Below, piece after piece: positions 10,701-17,511 of a stretch of DNA of 64,000 nucleotides. The first letter of the stretch is position 1; every line of letters begins with the position of its first letter. Both the position numbers and the translations under genes were made by a program. The notes below the pieces were generated by a model. The model saw nothing but the letters and a program-made list of their open reading frames with translations, was not told the origin of the DNA and did not search any database. The stretch comes from Melioribacter roseus P3M-2. GTDB lineage: Bacteria > Bacteroidota > Ignavibacteria > Ignavibacteriales > Melioribacteraceae. Location of the stretch: positions 1,240,001 through 1,304,000 of the forward strand of contig NC_018178.1 of assembly GCF_000279145.1 (NCBI RefSeq), written 5' to 3'.

Positions 10701-11015
10701 GCTACAAATACTGAAGGTAAATGGGACTTTAAAAATGGAAAGACTAAAGATATAATTGGTAAAGCTATTCTAACTGAAACAATGCGCCCGGGTGTCGTTT
10801 CATTTGTGTTGGGTTTCGGACATTGGGCAACTGGCTCTGAAGACTTTGAAGTTGATGGCGAAACAATTAAAGGTGATCCGCGCCGTGCAAAAGGTTTACA
10901 CGCTAATGCAGCAATGTGGACTGATTCATCATTACGAAACAACACTTGTTTGGTTGATCCCGTTGGCGGTAGTGTTTCGTTCTATGACACTAAAGTGAAA
11001 CTCATAAAAATTTAG
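7779..11015 (+). CDS. molybdopterin oxidoreductase catalytic subunit, TtrA-like
   Basis: 1078-residue DMSO-reductase-family catalytic subunit. It has a twin-arginine signal (SRRSFLAKGALLGGGA), an N-terminal [4Fe-4S] motif (C65, C68, C72 and C117), a likely Mo-coordinating cysteine at 279 (HTTVCQGSLYF), and a C-terminal dinucleotide-binding domain ending about residue 1070. Length and the long insert at about residues 185-245 fit the tetrathionate reductase TtrA / selenate reductase SrrA group better than ArrA or ArxA, which are near 850 residues. The operon order B-C-A also matches Salmonella ttrBCA. A PhnD-type sensor, kinase and sigma-54 activator lie upstream, as in arsenic systems, so arsenate or another oxyanion cannot be excluded. 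Export to the periplasm and a respiratory role are secure; the substrate is not. Confidence 0.88.
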   Translation: MKQELIDKSRRSFLAKGALLGGGALASIFGGEKASAQTQQMIIKSKRPDVDYPFSNPENIIYSVCLNCNTGCGIKAKIQDGVLAKIDGNPYNPWTMVPHLPMKTDIDEAARIDGALCPKGQAGVQIAYDPYRIRKVLKRAGKRGENKWITIPFEQAIQEIVEGGKLFANVPGEENRVVEGLKDIMALRDADVAKAMAEDIQAIWDEKDKAKKQELIKAFKEKHKDNLDKLIDPDHPDLGPKNNQFVMAFGRLKNGRKDFFSRFQSAFGTTNLHGHTTVCQGSLYFTCKAISEQYQGGKFTGGQKFYWQADLEHAKYVLFVGANLFEANYGPTNRTVRLTENLAKGYTKIAVADPRFSKLASKAHKWLPIKPGTDSALALAMIQWIINNNRYDEKFLRNANKAAAKETNETSWTNATWLVEIKDGEPGKLIRAADFGLKSADKRKMEDPKDKTKEIEYEEKFMVVMVNGKPTWVDPNDEKNPVYGDLFVDTELTNKEGKKVRVKSGLQILKESAEENSITKWCEIAGVTEKDVIEVARELTSYGKQAAVDIHRGPAQHTNGFYNVLSWMSINMLLGNFDWAGGLSKATTYKYDGSKGGLFDLKKTKGKIPAFGISLIRHGVDYDKTTIFEGYPAKRNWYPLSSDIYEEIIPSIGDAYPYPVKALFFYMGAPTYALPAGHTNIEVLADVNKLPLFFCSDIIIGTTSMYADYIFPDLSYLERWEFQGSHPNMPAKVENVRQPVISPIPEKVKVYGEEIPCSLEALFMALNEKLGLKAFGKNALGDGLDLTKPDDFYLRAIANLAYTESPVPDADERELEVFSKARRHLDKSVFDEQRWKKVVDEENWRKVVYILNRGGRFEEHDKSFDGDKLKHRYAALLNLYQEKTATKKYAATGKHYYGYAKYLPIMNYAHESVDKISDGYDLHLITHRTVTQTKSRTIAAYWLLPIMPENGILINPKDAAKLGISKDDKVRVISATNTEGKWDFKNGKTKDIIGKAILTETMRPGVVSFVLGFGHWATGSEDFEVDGETIKGDPRRAKGLHANAAMWTDSSLRNNTCLVDPVGGSVSFYDTKVKLIKI

Positions 11016-11042
11016 TAAATTTTGACTGTTCTTTGAATTCTT

Positions 11043-11257
11043 TTCTCCGAGTTGTATCCTCTAAGGAGTTCTACTCTATGAGATGCAACCGATAGGGTAG
11101 GTCTGGAAACGGACTTGTTCCGCTTAGAGCGGGATTAACCTGCCGGTTCGCCGATTAAGTTTGGCAGAACGCTTTGCAAAGGAGAGTTAAAATAGATTAG
11201 CGATTAATTAGGATAAGTCTATATTTTAAAACCCCGCCCCGCAAAGCGGGGTTTTTT
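11043..11257 (+). ncRNA. structured leader RNA ending in a terminator, candidate Moco-type riboswitch
   Basis: A stretch between the molybdoenzyme operon and the cofactor operon that can fold extensively. TTCTCC (11043-11048) pairs with GGAGAG (11181-11186). GTTGTATC (11051-11058) pairs with GATGCAAC (11082-11089). GGTAG (11096-11100) pairs with CTGCC (11140-11144), enclosing a GAAA-tetraloop hairpin (11101-11114) and TTCCGC/GCGGGA (11118-11134). A UUCG-loop hairpin follows (11144-11153). An intrinsic terminator ends it at 11257. Length, multi-stem form with a GNRA loop, and position directly before a molybdenum-cofactor operon fit a molybdenum-cofactor riboswitch (Rfam RF01055), which would act by premature termination. 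I cannot confirm the conserved bases by eye, so an unrelated small RNA is possible. Confidence 0.45.
11237..11257 (+). terminator. intrinsic terminator
   Basis: CCCCGC-AAA-GCGGGG hairpin (11237-11251) followed directly by six T. Textbook rho-independent terminator. It ends the upstream operon, or serves as the switchable terminator of the structured leader before the cofactor operon. Confidence 0.9.
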
Positions 11258-11271
11258 GATATTGTCATGTC

Positions 11272-11291
11272 ATTCCCGCGCAAGCGGGAAT
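11272..11291. repeat. REP-like palindrome
   Basis: ATTCCCGC-GCAA-GCGGGAAT is a perfect 8-base inverted repeat, followed by CCAG. Units of this form (ATTCCC...GGGAAT) are known as dispersed extragenic palindromes in several bacteria, for example the dRS3 units of Neisseria. Only one clear copy is seen in this window. Confidence 0.5.
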
Positions 11292-11367
11292 CCAGATATA
11301 TGCAATTATTGCAGAAATATAATTTATGCATTTACTACATAAAACATTTATAAAGGAGATTAGAATT

Positions 11368-11685
11368 ATGTCGCAAATACCGAAAAGATATCTGAAGTTT
11401 ACGGAAGATTATCCCGAAGTGGCAAAAGCATATGAATCGCTGGGCGATGCGGTTCACTCTGCCGGTCCGCTCGATGAAAAAACACGTGCATTAATCAAAC
11501 TTGCAATATCGACCGGCGCTCGTTTGGAAGGCGCGGTTCATTCACACGCGCGAAAAGCTCTTAAAGCCGGCTGCGCGCCGGAAGAAATGAGACAGGTAGC
11601 TTTGCTGTCTTTGCCGACTATCGGATTGCCCTCGATGATGGCTGCGTTGAGCTGGATAGACGATATTATCGAGAATAAAAAATGA
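11368..11685 (+). CDS. carboxymuconolactone decarboxylase (AhpD-like) family protein
   Basis: 105 residues forming the compact helical CMD domain (KTRALIKLAISTGARLEG, then HSHARKALKAGCAPEE). The ATG at 11368 is chosen because AAAGGAGAT precedes it; an upstream in-frame extension from 11326 overlaps that site. Redox-active AhpD-type members carry a CxxC just before the conserved histidine, and here that place reads GAVHSH, so no peroxidase-type redox chemistry is expected. It is the first gene of the molybdenum-cofactor operon, and its stop overlaps the next start (ATGA). Its role there is unknown. Small CMD proteins are often found with cofactor or transport genes without an assigned reaction. 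Confidence 0.8.
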   Translation: MSQIPKRYLKFTEDYPEVAKAYESLGDAVHSAGPLDEKTRALIKLAISTGARLEGAVHSHARKALKAGCAPEEMRQVALLSLPTIGLPSMMAALSWIDDIIENKK

Positions 11686-12206
11686 TCGAAAGCTTGGTAA
11701 ATCTTTTCTGGGCATTTGTAAAAGTCGGCTCGTTTTCATTCGGAGGCGCCTACTCATTGATTCCTTTGATTGAAAAAGAAGTTGTTAAAAATCATCAATG
11801 GCTTACGCAGGATGAATTTTTGAAAGTGCTCGGTATGGTTGAAATTTTTCCGGGAGCCATCTCGATCAAATTTGCGACCTATACGGGCTATAAAACCGCC
11901 GGCTTTGCGGGAGCCGTAGCCGCCAATCTTGGCAATATTCTTACTCCCGCCGTATTGATACTCTTCTTCGCATACATCCACTCGATTTATGAAAAGAACC
12001 TTCTGGTTACCAAAGCGTTCAACGGAATCAAATATACCGTAATCGGGATGATTGCGGCAATTATGTATCAATACGCAGTCAAAAACGGAGGTACCTGGCA
12101 GGAATATTTGCTTCTCGCCGTCGGCGCTGCGCTCGTTGTCTTTTTCAAACTCCACCCGGCATACGTAGTGATTATCGCCGCGATTATTGGAATGATATTG
12201 CTGTAA
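11682..12206 (+). CDS. single-domain CHR (chromate transporter) family protein
   Basis: 174 residues, about half a classical ChrA. It carries the family signature near the N-terminus (FVKVGSFSFGGAYSLIPL) and a second conserved stretch (EIFPGAISIKFATYTGY), with about five to six membrane helices. Short CHR proteins usually occur as neighbouring pairs of opposite topology. Here only one is present, in the middle of a molybdenum-cofactor operon. Chromate and molybdate are similar oxyanions, so transport of molybdate or another oxyanion is possible, but this is inference. Alternatively the partner half is encoded elsewhere. Start overlaps the previous stop by four bases. Confidence 0.82.
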   Translation: MIESLVNLFWAFVKVGSFSFGGAYSLIPLIEKEVVKNHQWLTQDEFLKVLGMVEIFPGAISIKFATYTGYKTAGFAGAVAANLGNILTPAVLILFFAYIHSIYEKNLLVTKAFNGIKYTVIGMIAAIMYQYAVKNGGTWQEYLLLAVGAALVVFFKLHPAYVVIIAAIIGMILL

Positions 12207-12241
12207 CTAAAAGTGAATTTGATAATTAACTTAAAAACAAT

Positions 12242-13237
12242 ATGAAACTGACAGATAAATTCGGAAGAATTCACGATTACGTGCGTATATCGTTGATTGA
12301 TAAGTGCTATTTCAATTGTATTTATTGCAATCCTTCTAACTCGCCGGCGCGCTACGATACAAACAAGTCCATTCTTTCTTATGAGGAATTATATCGTTTA
12401 ATACGCATACTCGTCAGAAATCTGGAAGTAAAGAAAATTCGCTTCACAGGCGGCGAACCGCTCATTAGAAAAAATGTAATTAATTTTTTTGAAATGATTT
12501 ATCCATTAAAAAAACAATACGGATTCGAAATCGGAATTACAACAAACGGCGCTCGACTGTCCGACAAAATCGAATCGCTCAAAAACTTCGGGGTCGATAA
12601 GCTCAATATCAGTCTTGATACTCTTAATAGAAACAAATTTATTGCAATCACGGGGAAAGACTACTTTGTTCAGACGCTCTCGGCAATCGAAAAAGCAACC
12701 GGACTAAATTTCAAATCCGTTAAAGTGAATGTAGTTGTCATTAAAAATATTAACGATGAAGAGCTGACAGACTTTGTTGAATACTTCAAATCCCATCCCG
12801 TTACGCTTCGTTTTATTGAGTATATGCCGTTCGCGGGAAATCAATGGGACGATTCCAAATTCTTTAGCTGGAACGGGATGAAAACGCAAATCGAAAAAAA
12901 ATATTCCCTTAAAGAAATAGACGGCGACGGAAAAGTATCCAAAGATTTTTTGGTGGAAGGAGAAAACTTAAAACTCGGATTTATTAGTTCAATCTCGGAT
13001 CATTTCTGCGACGGCTGTAACCGTTTGCGTATTACGGCAACGGGAAAAATTAAAAATTGTCTGTTCGCAAATCCGTCCGAATTAAGTTTAAAATCTTTAT
13101 TAATGGACGAATCGATAACCGATGAAACAATCGTTGAATTTATCCGGAATACATTGAAATCGAAATGGATAAAACATCCGAGCGCGAAAGAATTGGCGGA
13201 ATTAAATCAAAACAATATGATGAGCATAGGCGGATGA
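12242..13237 (+). CDS. moaA: GTP 3',8-cyclase MoaA
   Basis: 331-residue radical SAM enzyme that starts molybdenum-cofactor synthesis by converting GTP to 3',8-cyclo-7,8-dihydro-GTP. The SAM-binding [4Fe-4S] motif is C22-x3-C26-x2-C29 (CYFNCIYC), followed by FTGGEPL. The substrate-side second cluster uses three cysteines at about residues 256-273 (CDGC, then KNC). The protein ends in Gly-Gly, the conserved C-terminal pair needed for activity. The stop overlaps the moaC start (ATGA). Length and all key motifs are standard, so the assignment is firm. Confidence 0.96.
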   Translation: MKLTDKFGRIHDYVRISLIDKCYFNCIYCNPSNSPARYDTNKSILSYEELYRLIRILVRNLEVKKIRFTGGEPLIRKNVINFFEMIYPLKKQYGFEIGITTNGARLSDKIESLKNFGVDKLNISLDTLNRNKFIAITGKDYFVQTLSAIEKATGLNFKSVKVNVVVIKNINDEELTDFVEYFKSHPVTLRFIEYMPFAGNQWDDSKFFSWNGMKTQIEKKYSLKEIDGDGKVSKDFLVEGENLKLGFISSISDHFCDGCNRLRITATGKIKNCLFANPSELSLKSLLMDESITDETIVEFIRNTLKSKWIKHPSAKELAELNQNNMMSIGG

Positions 13238-13716
13238 AAAAGAAATTATCGCATGTTGACGGCAATGGCAAAGCTAATATGGTGGACGTTTCCGGCAAAG
13301 AAATTAATATTAGAACCGCCGAAGCGTACGCCGAAGTAAACGTGTCGGAAGAGGTTTTTGATGCGGTTAAAAACAATGAAGTGTCAAAAGGCGACGTTCT
13401 TTCGATCGCCAAATTCGCGGGCATTCAAGCTGCCAAAAAAACAAGCGAATTGATCCCGCTTTGCCACAATATTTTCATATCTAAAATCGACGTGGAATTA
13501 AAATTAAACCGCAAAAAGAAAACGATCGAAATAAAATCGTTCGCAAAGACAAACGCTCAAACGGGTATAGAAATGGAAGCGCTGACAGCCGTGTCAATTG
13601 CGGCGCTTACCGTCTACGATATGTGTAAAGCGATCGACAAATCTACGGTCATCGGCGAAATTAAATTATTGAGTAAAACCGGAGGTAAAAGTGGAAAATT
13701 TATTAGGGGTAAATAG
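13234..13716 (+). CDS. moaC: cyclic pyranopterin monophosphate synthase MoaC
   Basis: 160 residues, the standard MoaC length, converting the MoaA product to cyclic pyranopterin monophosphate. Conserved segments include LSHVDGNGKANMVDVS, ELIPLCHNI and the TGIEMEALTAVS region with MCKAIDK. The ATG at 13234 overlaps the moaA stop and gives the canonical N-terminus; a longer frame from 13165 inside moaA is not needed. Downstream, a short repeat-like insert separates it from the MOSC gene. Together with MoaA it provides the first two steps of cofactor synthesis for the adjacent oxidoreductase. Confidence 0.96.
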   Translation: MKKKLSHVDGNGKANMVDVSGKEINIRTAEAYAEVNVSEEVFDAVKNNEVSKGDVLSIAKFAGIQAAKKTSELIPLCHNIFISKIDVELKLNRKKKTIEIKSFAKTNAQTGIEMEALTAVSIAALTVYDMCKAIDKSTVIGEIKLLSKTGGKSGKFIRGK

Positions 13717-13758
13717 AATCCGGAAGACGCAGACCCGCCCGCCGGAGAAGCAGATTGA

Positions 13759-13814
13759 GCAGATTAACACGGATCTAAAAATCAGCGAAAATCAGCCCGA
13801 TCGGTTAAATCTGC
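13759..13814. repeat. short inverted-repeat element inserted between moaC and the MOSC gene
   Basis: Bounded by GCAGATTAAC (13759-13768) and GTTAAATCTGC (13804-13814), which are inverted repeats apart from one extra base. The interior contains direct near-repeats of AAAATCAGC. Similar GCAGATTAACACGGAT / AAATCAGCG strings are, as I recall, dispersed through many bacterial genomes. The element breaks the otherwise tight gene packing of this operon. It adds a low-complexity head to the MOSC frame if the upstream GTG at 13691 is used. Confidence 0.45.
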
Positions 13815-13837
13815 GTTCTATTGATCAGTGTGGTAAA

Positions 13838-14262
13838 GTGGTTGCTATTTCAATCAGCAAAAAAAAGGAATTCCCAAAACTAACGTTCCGTCGGCAAAGT
13901 TGATTGAAAATTACGGCATCGAAGGAGATATTCATGCGGGCGACTGGCACCGGCAGGTAAGTTTTCTTGCGCTCGAAAGTATCGACGTGATGAGAAAAAA
14001 AGGACTTTCCCGCCTTCGACCGGGAGCTTTTGCTGAAAATATTACGACCGAATTTATCGAACTGCCAAAGCTTGAAATAGGAACGCGTATTAAAATTGGG
14101 AAAGAAGCAATACTCGAAATTACTCAGATTGGAAAAGAGTGCCACAGTAAATGCGCAATCTTTGTGAAAGCGGGAGACTGCATTATGCCGCGCGAAGGCA
14201 TCTTTGCAAAGGTAATACGAGGCGGCGAAATATTCGAAGGCGACAGAATAAAAATTATGTGA
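13838..14262 (+). CDS. MOSC-domain protein, apparent 1-base frameshift
   Basis: MOSC domains bind molybdopterin or transfer sulfur and are common in molybdenum-cofactor operons. The C-terminal part is clear (GIEGDIHAGDWHRQVSFLA, then GAFAENIT, and a conserved cysteine in GKECHSKCAIF). The domain starts in another frame (VVAISISKKK). Adding one A to the A8 run at 13859-13866 gives the expected continuous sequence SKKKGIPKTNVPSAKLIENY. I take a GTG at 13838 as the likely start, since upstream in-frame sequence derives from the repeat element; the GTG at 13691 is the alternative. Intact gene with a homopolymer error is more likely than decay, because the rest of the domain is well kept. Confidence 0.75.
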
Positions 14263-14329
14263 TATAATTATTCGTCTCTCTGCCGATACAATAAAACAAC
14301 AAACATTGAAAGATAATAAGAGAAAAAGC

Positions 14330-15532
14330 ATGATTAATTATTCTGAAGCGCTGGAAATAATTAAAAGAGAAATCTCGGAACTGAAGCCGGGCATTGAAGA
14401 AATTGATCTGCTCGACTCGTATAACAGAATAATTGCCGAAGACGTTATAGCCGACGTAGATTTACCGCCGTTCGATAATTCCGCCGTTGACGGTTATGCG
14501 CTTGCGTTTTCAGAAAGAAACGAGTGGAAGGTGAAGGGCGAAATCTCCGCGGGGAATTATTCGCCCGTTGCAATATCCGAAGACGAAGCGGTTTTGATTA
14601 CAACGGGCGGTAAGCTTCCTGGTAACGCCGATACTGTCGTTCCGGTTGAGGATGTCGAAATAAACAACGGAACATTACGCCTGAAACCGGACGTTTTTTT
14701 CAAAAAAGGATTGAACATACGTCGCAAAGGAAGCGACCTCGAATTAAACAAAATCGCCGTGCCCGCGTTTACAAAAATTAAACCCAAAACAGCAGCGGCC
14801 ATTGCAAGCTGCGGCAGGGAAAAGGTAAAAGTATTTTCTAAATTGAAATTTGCAGTCCTTGCCACAGGAGACGAATTGATTCCGGTTGGTGAAAAACCGG
14901 CAAACGACAAAATAAGAGTGTCGAATATTTATTCTTTGTACATGGCCGTTAAGGAACAGAATCATTCTGCATTGAATCTCGGATTCGTAAAAGACGACAG
15001 AAATTTAATTAAAGAAAAGATACGCGGCGTGCTGGAATCGAATATCGATTTTTTGATTACGACCGGAGGCGTATCGGTGGGAAAATACGACTTTTTAAAA
15101 GATGTTTTCGAAGAACTCGGCGTGCGAAGAAAATTTTGGAAGGTTAATATCAAACCCGGCAAACCGATCTACTTCGGCGTCTTTGAAAATAACGACAAAA
15201 AAATATTAATATTCGGGTTGCCCGGCAATCCGGTTTCGTCGCTTGTGAATTATAAAGTGTTTATCGAGCCTGCAATCGATTATTTATTCAAACAAAAAGA
15301 GACGGAATTGATTACCGCGGTTTTACAGAACAATTTGAAAAAACGGGACGGAAAGAGGCATTTTGCCAGAGGAATATTATACGAAGAAAACGGTGTGTGG
15401 AATGTTACGTCCGAGTTCTCTCAGTCGTCTGGAAATCTGGTCGAAATGAGCGCCTCCAATTGCCTCATTGTTTTACCGGAGGAAATTCGCAATCCTCAAA
15501 AAGGCGACAGCGTAAAATGTATAAAAATTTGA
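14330..15532 (+). CDS. moeA: molybdopterin molybdenumtransferase MoeA
   Basis: 400 residues from the ATG at 14330 (MINYSEALEII). A start 24 bases upstream at a TTG is possible but less likely. MoeA inserts molybdenum into adenylylated molybdopterin. Conserved parts are PPFDNSAVDGYA, the GGKLPGNADTVVPVED region, RRKGSD, ATGDEL, TTGGVSVGKYDF, and FGLPGNPVSSLV near the end of the catalytic domain. A C-terminal domain IV follows. Normal length and all motifs are present. It follows the MOSC gene and precedes mobA by eight bases. Confidence 0.95.
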   Translation: MINYSEALEIIKREISELKPGIEEIDLLDSYNRIIAEDVIADVDLPPFDNSAVDGYALAFSERNEWKVKGEISAGNYSPVAISEDEAVLITTGGKLPGNADTVVPVEDVEINNGTLRLKPDVFFKKGLNIRRKGSDLELNKIAVPAFTKIKPKTAAAIASCGREKVKVFSKLKFAVLATGDELIPVGEKPANDKIRVSNIYSLYMAVKEQNHSALNLGFVKDDRNLIKEKIRGVLESNIDFLITTGGVSVGKYDFLKDVFEELGVRRKFWKVNIKPGKPIYFGVFENNDKKILIFGLPGNPVSSLVNYKVFIEPAIDYLFKQKETELITAVLQNNLKKRDGKRHFARGILYEENGVWNVTSEFSQSSGNLVEMSASNCLIVLPEEIRNPQKGDSVKCIKI

Positions 15533-15539
15533 CGAACGC

Positions 15540-16148
15540 ATGAAAAAAAGACAAAATATCACGGGCGTTATTCTCTCGGGCGGCAAAAGCTCGCGTATGG
15601 GCGAGAATAAATCTTTGCTGAAAATTAACGGAATTACGGTTATTGAAATTATTTTAAGGTTGATGGAACCGTTTTTCGAGGAGATTATCCTCAGTACAAA
15701 CGATCCGGAAGAGTATAAATTTCTGGGATTGAAAAGCGCGGAAGATGTATATAGAAACAGCGGACCTCTTGCCGGCATTCATTCCGCTTTGAAAAATTCC
15801 GCAACCGAAAAGAATTTTGTCATCTCCTGCGACGTGCCGTTGATGAGCGCGGAAATGATAGAATATTTTTTGAATTACGAATCCCGAAGCGATATTCTGA
15901 TTTCGCGAGCTGCAGGATATTTGCAGCCGCTGGTTGGTATTTACAATAAAAAACTACTGCCCTTAATAGAAAACATACTTGAAGAGACCGGCAGCCGCGG
16001 AAACCATAAGTCCCTTCATCGTCTTCTCGATGCCGCAGATACAACGATCATCGATCCGGCAGGACTGGAATTTTACAGCGACGAACTTTTTTTTAATATG
16101 AACAACAAAGACGATTACGAAGCAATTATGAAAAGATTAATGGAGTAG
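15540..16148 (+). CDS. mobA: molybdenum cofactor guanylyltransferase MobA
   Basis: 202 residues. It attaches GMP to Mo-molybdopterin to form the guanine dinucleotide cofactor used by DMSO-reductase-family enzymes such as the adjacent TtrA-like protein. Signature: GVILSGGKSSRMGENKSLL (nucleotide binding), CDVPLMSAEM (metal-binding aspartate), and LQPLVGIYNKKLLP. It is the last gene of the operon; a bidirectional terminator follows. moaD, moaE and moaB are not in this window. Confidence 0.93.
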   Translation: MKKRQNITGVILSGGKSSRMGENKSLLKINGITVIEIILRLMEPFFEEIILSTNDPEEYKFLGLKSAEDVYRNSGPLAGIHSALKNSATEKNFVISCDVPLMSAEMIEYFLNYESRSDILISRAAGYLQPLVGIYNKKLLPLIENILEETGSRGNHKSLHRLLDAADTTIIDPAGLEFYSDELFFNMNNKDDYEAIMKRLME

Positions 16149-16167
16149 TTTATTAATAGAAAAAAAC

Positions 16168-16190
16168 GCGGGGAAAATTCCCCGCTTTAA
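16168..16190. terminator. bidirectional terminator between mobA and kdgK
   Basis: GCGGGGAA-AA-TTCCCCGC (16168-16185) with A-rich sequence on the left and TTTAAATT on the right. It can serve both convergent genes. Confidence 0.85.
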
Positions 16191-16193
16191 ATT

Positions 16194-17228
16194 CTATCTT
16201 TCCACTCTGCCCGAGCCGCCGCTCTTAATTAATTTTTCCACTTCGTCGACGCTTACAAGATTAAAATCGCCCGGAATCGTATGTTTCAAACAAGAGGCGG
16301 CGACTGCAAATTCAAGAGCCTCCTTTGAGTTTTCTTTTGTAAGCAGACCGTAAATCAAACCGCTTGCAAACGAATCTCCGCCGCCCACACGGTCGACAAT
16401 ATCGATGTCGTATCTTCTCGAGCGGTACGGTTCTTTGCAGTCTTTGTCGTCGAGCAACAATGCGCTCCAGCCGTTTCGCGACGCCGAATAGCTTTCCCTG
16501 AGAGTAATTGAAACGGCTTGGAAACCGTATGTCTCTTTCAGTTTCTTTGCCACGTTAAAATATCCTTCTTCGTCGAGTTTGCCCGCTTCTACGTTTGTCT
16601 TATCGGCTTTAAGTCCCAGACTTTTTTCGGCGTCTTCCTCGTTTGCAATACATACGTCTACATATTTCATCAACGGTTTCATTACAGCCTGAGCTTCTTC
16701 GGTAGTCCACATTTTAGCCCGGAAATTGAGATCGCAGCTTACCGTAACTCCCATCGATTTGGCTGTTTCGCACGCTTCGTTGAGAATTTCCTGCGCGTTT
16801 TTACCGAGAGCCGGGGTTATTCCCGTCCAGTGAAACCAGGCGGCGTTTTCGAATACTTTTTTCCAGTCGACTTCCCCCTTTTTCATCAGAGCGACCGCCG
16901 AATTTGCCCTGTCGTAAATTACTTTCGAAGCTCTCTGACTGGCGCCCGTTTCCAGAAAATAAATGCCGATACGATCGCCGCCTCGTACTATGTAGTCGTC
17001 TTTAACCCCGAAACGGCGCAGATGATTTACCGCGCTTTGACCGATTTCGTGTTTCGGCAATTTTGTAACGAAATACGACTCGAATCCGTAATTCGACAAC
17101 GATACAGCTACGTTTGCTTCGCCGCCGCCGAATGTTACGTCGAAATTCTGCGCCTGGACAAAACGAGTGTATCCCGGCGTAGAAAGACGAAGCATTATCT
17201 CTCCGAAGGTTACTACTTTCTTGCTCAT
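16194..17228 (-). CDS. kdgK: 2-keto-3-deoxygluconate kinase-like PfkB family sugar kinase
   Basis: 344 residues. PfkB/ribokinase fold: the N-terminal Gly-rich motif (TFGGGEANVAVSLSNYG) and the C-terminal signature with catalytic Asp (VDRVGGGDSFASGLIYG). Its overall form (FGEIMLRLSTPGYTRF at the start) is that of KDG kinases, which phosphorylate 2-dehydro-3-deoxygluconate in uronate and Entner-Doudoroff-type pathways. No other uronate genes are adjacent, so the exact sugar is inferred from family resemblance. A GGGG purine run lies before the ATG. It stands alone, with a terminator shared with mobA at its 3' end. Confidence 0.82.
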   Translation of the reverse strand: MSKKVVTFGEIMLRLSTPGYTRFVQAQNFDVTFGGGEANVAVSLSNYGFESYFVTKLPKHEIGQSAVNHLRRFGVKDDYIVRGGDRIGIYFLETGASQRASKVIYDRANSAVALMKKGEVDWKKVFENAAWFHWTGITPALGKNAQEILNEACETAKSMGVTVSCDLNFRAKMWTTEEAQAVMKPLMKYVDVCIANEEDAEKSLGLKADKTNVEAGKLDEEGYFNVAKKLKETYGFQAVSITLRESYSASRNGWSALLLDDKDCKEPYRSRRYDIDIVDRVGGGDSFASGLIYGLLTKENSKEALEFAVAASCLKHTIPGDFNLVSVDEVEKLIKSGGSGRVER

Positions 17229-17511
17229 TTTTTTATTCCCCGATTTATTTGACTTCTTAAACGATAAATTAAACGCAAAAATAAGAATATTTTTGGAAAT
17301 CGGGATTGGCGTATGGCTAATTACGGTCGGTTTTCTTAATGAAGGAGAATGCCTATTTGAGTTTATAATTGTGAAACCGCCAAGTTGATTGTATATGCCG
17401 GGATTTTATTCACGGTTCAATAATTTATTTAATGAATACAAGCGCATTTATTCTTTTTAGGTTCAATTTAAAGACGCACTTTCTTATTTTAAATACAAAA
17501 AAGAGGATTGG

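Noticed and set aside
11163-11180. TGGCAGAACGCTTTGCA as a sigma-54 promoter
   Set aside because: GG-to-GC spacing is 11 instead of 10 bases, and the bases are part of the paired region of the structured RNA.
16518-17252. 244-codon plus-strand reading frame opposite the KDG kinase gene
   Set aside because: Complementary shadow of a well-supported PfkB kinase; no family resemblance, and rich in Cys/Phe as expected of an antisense frame.
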